From: Streptomyces sp. MBT53
GTDB taxonomy: Bacteria; Actinomycetota; Actinomycetes; Streptomycetales; Streptomycetaceae
Reading direction: 5' to 3'
Assembly (NCBI RefSeq): GCF_016654115.1
Contig: NZ_JAEQAZ010000013.1
Location: 1-64,000 of the forward strand
Length of the DNA stretch: 64,000 nt
Under the pieces are notes generated by a model that saw nothing but the letters and a program-made list of their open reading frames with translations, was not told the origin of the DNA and searched no databases. Shown here in pieces: positions 60,176 through 64,000 of this stretch. The position numbers were made by a program, and so were the translations under genes. Position 1 is the first letter of the stretch; every line of letters starts with the position of its first letter.

Positions 60176-61675
60176 ATGCGTACATGGGGGCCGCTGACGG
60201 CGGTGTGCCTGGGCACGTTCATGTTGTTGCTGGATGTGACGATCGTGGTGGTGGCGCTGCCGGACATGGCGCGGTCGCTGCACGCGTCGTTGAGTGATCT
60301 GCAGTGGGTGGTCGACGGGTACGCGCTGGCGTTGGCCGCGCTGCTGCTGGGGTTCGGGGCCGCCGCCGACATTCTGGGGCGGCGGCGGGTGCATGTGGCG
60401 GGTCTGGTGCTGTTCGCGGTGTCGTCGCTGCTGTGCGGGCTCGCGGGCGGGCCGGGCGCGCTGGTGGCCGCCCGGGCCGTGCAGGGAGTGGGGGCGGCGG
60501 CGATGCTCGCGACCACGCTGCCGTTGCTGGGCTCGGTGTATCAGGGGCGGCGGCGGTCGGTGGCGCTCGGGGTGTGGGGCGCGGTCAGCGGCGGGGCCGC
60601 GGCGGTCGGGCCGGTGCTGGGCGGGGTGCTCACGGAGGGGCCGGGCTGGCGGTGGATCTTCTTCGTGAACCTGCCGGTGAGCGTGGCCGCGGTGTGGCTG
60701 ACGCTGCGGGTGGTGCCGGAGTCGAAGGGTCCGCGCGGGATGCGCATCGACTGGCTCGGGACGGTGGCGTTCGCGGGGTTCGCGGGTGGGGTGACGTACG
60801 CGGTGGTGCGGGCCGGGGAGGACGGCTGGGGTGCGACGCCGACGCTCGTGTCCTTCGCGCTGGCGGCGCTCGCGCTGGTCTGTTTCGTGCTGGTGGAGCG
60901 GCGGGTGGCGCATCCGCTGCTCGATCTGGCGCTGCTGCGCAAGCCCGCTTTCGTGGGGGTGATGGCGGGCGGGCTGGCCTTCAACGGGGTGGCGTTCGGC
61001 GGGATGCCGTATCTGTCGATCTGGCTGCAGACGGTGCTGGGGATGAGCCCGGTGCGCGGCGGGCTGACGCTGTTGCCGCTGACGGGGGCGGCGGTCGTGG
61101 TGTCGGTGCTGGCCGGGAAGCTGCTGCACGGGGTGCCGGCCCGGCTGACGGTCGGCGGCGGGCTGCTGTTGATCGGTACGGGGTGTTTCTGCCAGGCCGT
61201 GCTGGGCGCCGGTTCGGACTGGACGGCGCTGGTGCCGGGGCTGGTCCTGGTGGGGGTCGGTACGGGGCTGGTGGCGCCGGGGATCGCCGGGGCGGCCCTC
61301 GCCGCGGTGCCGGCGGAGCGGGCGGGCATGGCGGGCGGCGCGATGAACACCGTACGGCAGCTGGGGTACGCGCTCGGTGTCGCCGTGTCCGGGACCGTCC
61401 TCACCTCGCGGATGCGGGACACACTCCCGCACGACGCGGCGCACACGCTCGCGGGCGGCGGGGCGGGGGCGTTGCGCGGGGTGTTCTCCGAGCACGCGCT
61501 GCGGGCGGCGTTCGCGTCGGGGCTCGACTCGGCGTTCGTGACGGCCGGGTTCGTCGGTACGGCGGCCGGTGCGCTGGTCCTCGTGCTGGTGGGTGCCGGT
61601 CGGGCGAAGCGTGGCGGGGTGACGGAATCGGGCGCGCGGGCGCTGAGTGAGGAGGAGACGGCGTCGTCCGGGTGA
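60176..61675 (+). CDS. MFS exporter (DHA2, 14-TM drug-efflux type)
   Basis: A 499-residue transporter. Motif C of drug:H+ antiporters is visible in GAVSGGAAAVGPVLGGVLTE, motif A-like in LLLGFGAAADILGRRRVHVA, and VNLPVSVAAVWLTLRVVPES is typical of the EmrB/QacA group. ATG 60176 follows GGGGAG; an in-frame ATG at 60149 is possible. It is divergent from the Lrp-like regulator. Substrates are probably amphipathic drugs or an amino-acid-derived metabolite given the regulator. Confidence 0.92.
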   Translation: MRTWGPLTAVCLGTFMLLLDVTIVVVALPDMARSLHASLSDLQWVVDGYALALAALLLGFGAAADILGRRRVHVAGLVLFAVSSLLCGLAGGPGALVAARAVQGVGAAAMLATTLPLLGSVYQGRRRSVALGVWGAVSGGAAAVGPVLGGVLTEGPGWRWIFFVNLPVSVAAVWLTLRVVPESKGPRGMRIDWLGTVAFAGFAGGVTYAVVRAGEDGWGATPTLVSFALAALALVCFVLVERRVAHPLLDLALLRKPAFVGVMAGGLAFNGVAFGGMPYLSIWLQTVLGMSPVRGGLTLLPLTGAAVVVSVLAGKLLHGVPARLTVGGGLLLIGTGCFCQAVLGAGSDWTALVPGLVLVGVGTGLVAPGIAGAALAAVPAERAGMAGGAMNTVRQLGYALGVAVSGTVLTSRMRDTLPHDAAHTLAGGGAGALRGVFSEHALRAAFASGLDSAFVTAGFVGTAAGALVLVLVGAGRAKRGGVTESGARALSEEETASSG

Positions 61676-61744
61676 CGTCGCACGAGGGGGACGGCGGGGG
61701 TAATCGGGTCGTACAGATTCAGTGGAGATTACGGGGCCGAAACC

Positions 61745-61756
61745 TACGGAACCGTA
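61745..61756. promoter_or_regulatory. Palindrome upstream of the acyl-CoA ligase gene
   Basis: TACGGAACCGTA is a 10-base palindrome broken only by the central AA, extending imperfectly to CCTACGGAACCGTAAG. Position 160 bp before the start and form suit a TetR-type fatty-acid repressor site, which is inferred from family habit. Confidence 0.45.
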
Positions 61757-61915
61757 AGGATTTCTGTCCGACCCTTCCCCTTGTGAGGGCATTTTCCGGC
61801 GCTGACCTGTGCGGACGTGAGGACTGCTCTGATTCCGGCCCCCTCCCGCCCTTCCGTCCGGTGGGGTAGCTTTCACCGCGCTGTGGGGAGCGTCGACAAG
61901 AGCGGGGAGCGGGGT

Positions 61916-63742
61916 TTGCGCGAGTTCACCAACCCTCCGTTGGCGTTGGCGCCGCCGGTGGGCGGTCTGGCCGACGTCGTGTTCGAGCGTGCCCAGGACG
62001 ACCCCCTCCACGTGTCCCTCGGCCGCAAGGACGAGCAGGACGAGTGGCGGGACGTGACCGCCGCCGAGTTCCGCGACGAGGTCCTCGCCCTCGCCAAGGG
62101 CCTCCTGGCCCGGGGCGTCCGCTTCGGCGACCGGGTCGCGATCATGTCCCGCACCCGCTACGAGTGGACGCTGTTCGACTTCGCGCTGTGGACGATCGGC
62201 GCCCAGGTGGTGCCCGTCTACCCCACGTCGTCGGCCGAGCAGTGCTTCTGGATGCTGCACGACGCGCAGGTCTCGGCGGCCATGGTCGAGCACGAGGACC
62301 ACGCGATGACCATCGCCACCGTCATCGACCGCCTCCCCGCGCTGCACCAGCTGTGGCAGCTGGACACGGGCGCCGTGCAGGAGCTGTACGACGCCGGCGC
62401 GCACATCGAGGACGAGGTGGTACACCGGCACCGCCAGGCCGTCACCCCGGAATCGACCGCGACGATCATCTACACCTCGGGCACCACGGGCCGTCCCAAG
62501 GGCTGTGTCATCTCGCACGGCAACTTCATGTACGAGGCGGACACCGTCATCGACCGCTGGGAGTCCGTCTTCCACTCGAAGAAGGGCGACGAGGCGGCGA
62601 CCTTGCTGTTCCTGCCGCTGGCGCATGTCTTCGGGCGGATGGTGCAGGTCGCGGCGATCCGCGGCGGGGTGCGTTTCGGCCACCAGCCGCAGCTCAACGC
62701 CGCCGCCCTGCTGCCCGACCTGGTCGCGTTCCGGCCGACGTTCATCCTGGCCGTGCCGTACATCTTCGAGAAGGTCTTCAACGCGGCCCGCCGCAAGGCC
62801 GAGAAGGACGGCAAGTCCGGGCCGTTCGAGAAGGCCGTCGACATCGCGGTGAGGTACGCGGACGCGGTCGAGGAGAAGGCGTGGGGCATCGGCCCCGGCC
62901 CGTCCGCCGGACTGCGGATGCAGCACCAGCTGTTCGACAAACTCGTCTACTCCAAGGTGCGGGCCGCCATGGGCGGCCGGATCCGCAACGCCATGTCCGG
63001 CGGGTCGGCCATGGACCGGCGGCTCGGACTGTTCTTCGCCGGTGCGGGGGTGCAGATCTACGAGGGCTACGGCCTCACCGAGTCGACGGCCGCCGCGACC
63101 GCCAACCCGCCCGAACGCACCCGCTACGGCACCGTCGGCCAGGCGGTCCCGGGTGTGACCGTGCACATCGCGGACGACGGCGAGATCTGGCTCAACGGCC
63201 CCAACGTCTTCCAGGGCTACCTCAACAACCAGAAGGCGACCGACGAGACCCTGCACGACGGTTGGCTCGCCACCGGCGACCTCGGTTCCCTCGACGAGGA
63301 CGGCTATCTCACCATCACCGGGCGCAAGAAGGAGATCCTGGTGACCTCGGGCGGCAAGAGCGTCGCGCCCGGGCTTCTGGAGGAGCGGGTGCGGGACCAT
63401 CCGCTGGTGTCGCAGTGCATCGTCGTCGGCAACGACCGCCCCTACATCGCCGCCCTCGTCACCCTCGACCACGAGGCCGTCGAGCACTGGCTCACCATGC
63501 GCGGCAAATCCCGGATGACACCTGCGGAGCTGGTGCGGGACACCGACCTGGAGACCGAGGTGCGACGCGCCGTGGTCGCCGCCAACACCCTGGTCTCGCA
63601 GGCCGAGTCGATCCGCACCTTCCGTATCCTGGCCCAGCCCTTCACCGAGGAACACGGTCTGCTGACCCCGTCCCTGAAACTGAAGCGCAAGGCCATCGAG
63701 AACGCCTACGCGAACGAGGTCGAGGCCCTGTACCGGGCCTGA
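61916..63742 (+). CDS. fadD: Long-chain acyl-CoA synthetase (AMP-forming)
   Basis: A 608-residue ligase. The phosphate-binding loop is IIYTSGTTGRPKGCVISHGN; VQIYEGYGLTESTAAATANP, GWLATGDLGSLDEDGYLTIT and GRKKEILVTSGGKSVAPGLL are the adenylation motifs; the catalytic lysine lies in LKLKRKAIENAY. TTG 61916 (LREFTNPPLALAPPVGGLAD) is preferred since GGGGAGCGGGG precedes it and homologues I recall start there; GTG 61883 is possible. It converts long-chain fatty acids to acyl-CoA at the membrane face. Confidence 0.9.
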   Translation: MREFTNPPLALAPPVGGLADVVFERAQDDPLHVSLGRKDEQDEWRDVTAAEFRDEVLALAKGLLARGVRFGDRVAIMSRTRYEWTLFDFALWTIGAQVVPVYPTSSAEQCFWMLHDAQVSAAMVEHEDHAMTIATVIDRLPALHQLWQLDTGAVQELYDAGAHIEDEVVHRHRQAVTPESTATIIYTSGTTGRPKGCVISHGNFMYEADTVIDRWESVFHSKKGDEAATLLFLPLAHVFGRMVQVAAIRGGVRFGHQPQLNAAALLPDLVAFRPTFILAVPYIFEKVFNAARRKAEKDGKSGPFEKAVDIAVRYADAVEEKAWGIGPGPSAGLRMQHQLFDKLVYSKVRAAMGGRIRNAMSGGSAMDRRLGLFFAGAGVQIYEGYGLTESTAAATANPPERTRYGTVGQAVPGVTVHIADDGEIWLNGPNVFQGYLNNQKATDETLHDGWLATGDLGSLDEDGYLTITGRKKEILVTSGGKSVAPGLLEERVRDHPLVSQCIVVGNDRPYIAALVTLDHEAVEHWLTMRGKSRMTPAELVRDTDLETEVRRAVVAANTLVSQAESIRTFRILAQPFTEEHGLLTPSLKLKRKAIENAYANEVEALYRA

Positions 63743-63754
63743 ACTCCCCCTCCC

Positions 63755-64000
63755 CTAGCCGATATTGACTCGGAAGAGCTTGTCGGAGCCGTCGGGCTGG
63801 TTGCCGTTGTTGTCGCAGTTGGTGGTCGACAGCCACAGCTGGTCGGCGCCGGGGACCTTGGTGACGGTGCGCAGACGTCCGTACGTTCCGACGTAGTACG
63901 CGGTCGGGGTGCCGACGTTCTCGGTGTCGCCGTTGATCGGGATGCGCCACAGGCGTTCGCCGCGCAGGGACGCCATGTAGACGACGTTGCGGACGATCGC
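63755..64000 (-). CDS. C-terminus of a secreted glucose/sorbosone-dehydrogenase-like protein (cut by window edge)
   Basis: About 81 residues are visible: IVRNVVYMASLRGERLWRIP, GRLRTVTKVPGADQLWLSTT, NCDNNGNQPDGSDKLFRVNI, then stop. These strands match the last blades of six-bladed PQQ-dependent soluble glucose/sorbosone dehydrogenase-like proteins (GSDH), in which DQLWLSTTN...D...DKLFRV is near the C-terminus. The start, signal peptide and cofactor residues are outside the window, so activity cannot be judged. It converges on the acyl-CoA ligase gene with a 12-bp gap and no clear terminator. Confidence 0.75.
   Translation of the reverse strand, partial: AIVRNVVYMASLRGERLWRIPINGDTENVGTPTAYYVGTYGRLRTVTKVPGADQLWLSTTNCDNNGNQPDGSDKLFRVNIG

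Noticed and set aside
60068..63655. Very long minus-strand open frame continuing upstream of the Lrp-like gene, antisense to the MFS and acyl-CoA ligase genes
   Set aside because: Composition is Arg/Pro/His/Gly-rich, as expected for antisense frames in GC-rich codons; the forward genes have clear family motifs and binding sites.
1..64000. CRISPR array, rRNA genes or intact insertion sequences
   Set aside because: No regularly spaced repeats with unique spacers, no rRNA sequence and no transposase with terminal inverted repeats were seen.

Overview
The window is high-GC actinobacterial DNA (I judge about 70-72% G+C). Codon use, GTG/TTG starts, divergent regulator-target pairs, secreted hydrolases with Streptomyces-type signal peptides and very rare TTA codons all point to a Streptomyces chromosome, probably outside the most conserved core. 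I found no rRNA, CRISPR array or intact insertion sequence. There is one tRNA, tRNA-Leu(GAG).

Layout. 0-6.8 kb: the N-terminal part of an HTH/nSTAND-type ATPase carrying a TTA codon, a secreted I36-like protein, a decayed lactonase joined to the tail of an ABC permease, and a two-component system next to an ABC-2 exporter. 7-13.6 kb: a GH53 galactanase, a GH26-like hydrolase, a LuxR remnant, a GNAT enzyme, two alpha/beta hydrolases and an ECF-type sigma factor. 13.7-19.6 kb: an M19-like dipeptidase and a LacI regulator facing a Gfo/Idh oxidoreductase across two operator-like palindromes, then a large LuxR/ATPase regulator. 19.8-25.7 kb: a trypsin-like protease, a DUF4232 lipoprotein, a GH19 chitinase with DasR-like upstream sites, and a penicillin-acylase-family enzyme with a TTA codon in its signal peptide. 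25.9-27.2 kb: a stand-alone, intact rpoA far from any ribosomal-protein gene, and tRNA-Leu.

28.9-48.4 kb is the metabolic centre and looks like an oxalate/C1-CoA island. It holds an aldehyde dehydrogenase, sucD/sucC-like ligase genes, a ThDP decarboxylase, formyl-CoA:oxalate CoA-transferase (frc), an NDP-forming acyl-CoA synthetase, two tandem OFA-family antiporters, a third OFA antiporter with a 44-residue membrane partner, a GntR/FCD regulator, a FabH-like synthase, a ketopantoate-reductase-like enzyme and fdhD. The inferred logic is import of oxalate in exchange for formate, activation to oxalyl-CoA by Frc, decarboxylation to formyl-CoA or reduction toward glyoxylate, and formate oxidation by an FdhD-matured dehydrogenase encoded elsewhere. 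Related A(C/T)TGT-nn-ACA-type elements lie upstream of several of these units. Inside the island sits a two-gene caspase + EACC1-like unit, a possible minimal conflict system.

48.4-64 kb: three divergent regulator/target pairs (LysR-SDR, MarR-quinone reductase, LysR-SBF transporter), each with a clear inverted-repeat operator; a sialidase-LamG protein with a propeller-like partner; a DUF3500 exported protein; a two-domain Lrp regulator divergent from a 14-TM MFS exporter; a long-chain acyl-CoA ligase; and the C-terminus of a secreted sugar-dehydrogenase-like protein.

Two observations cut across the window. A palindromic word TGGAnCGnTCCA occurs at least 12 times in the first 30.3 kb (expected about 0.05 per 64 kb from composition) and I saw none in the rest. 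The ThDP enzyme beside frc lacks several active-site landmarks of characterised oxalyl-CoA decarboxylases and looks partly like 2-hydroxyacyl-CoA lyases.
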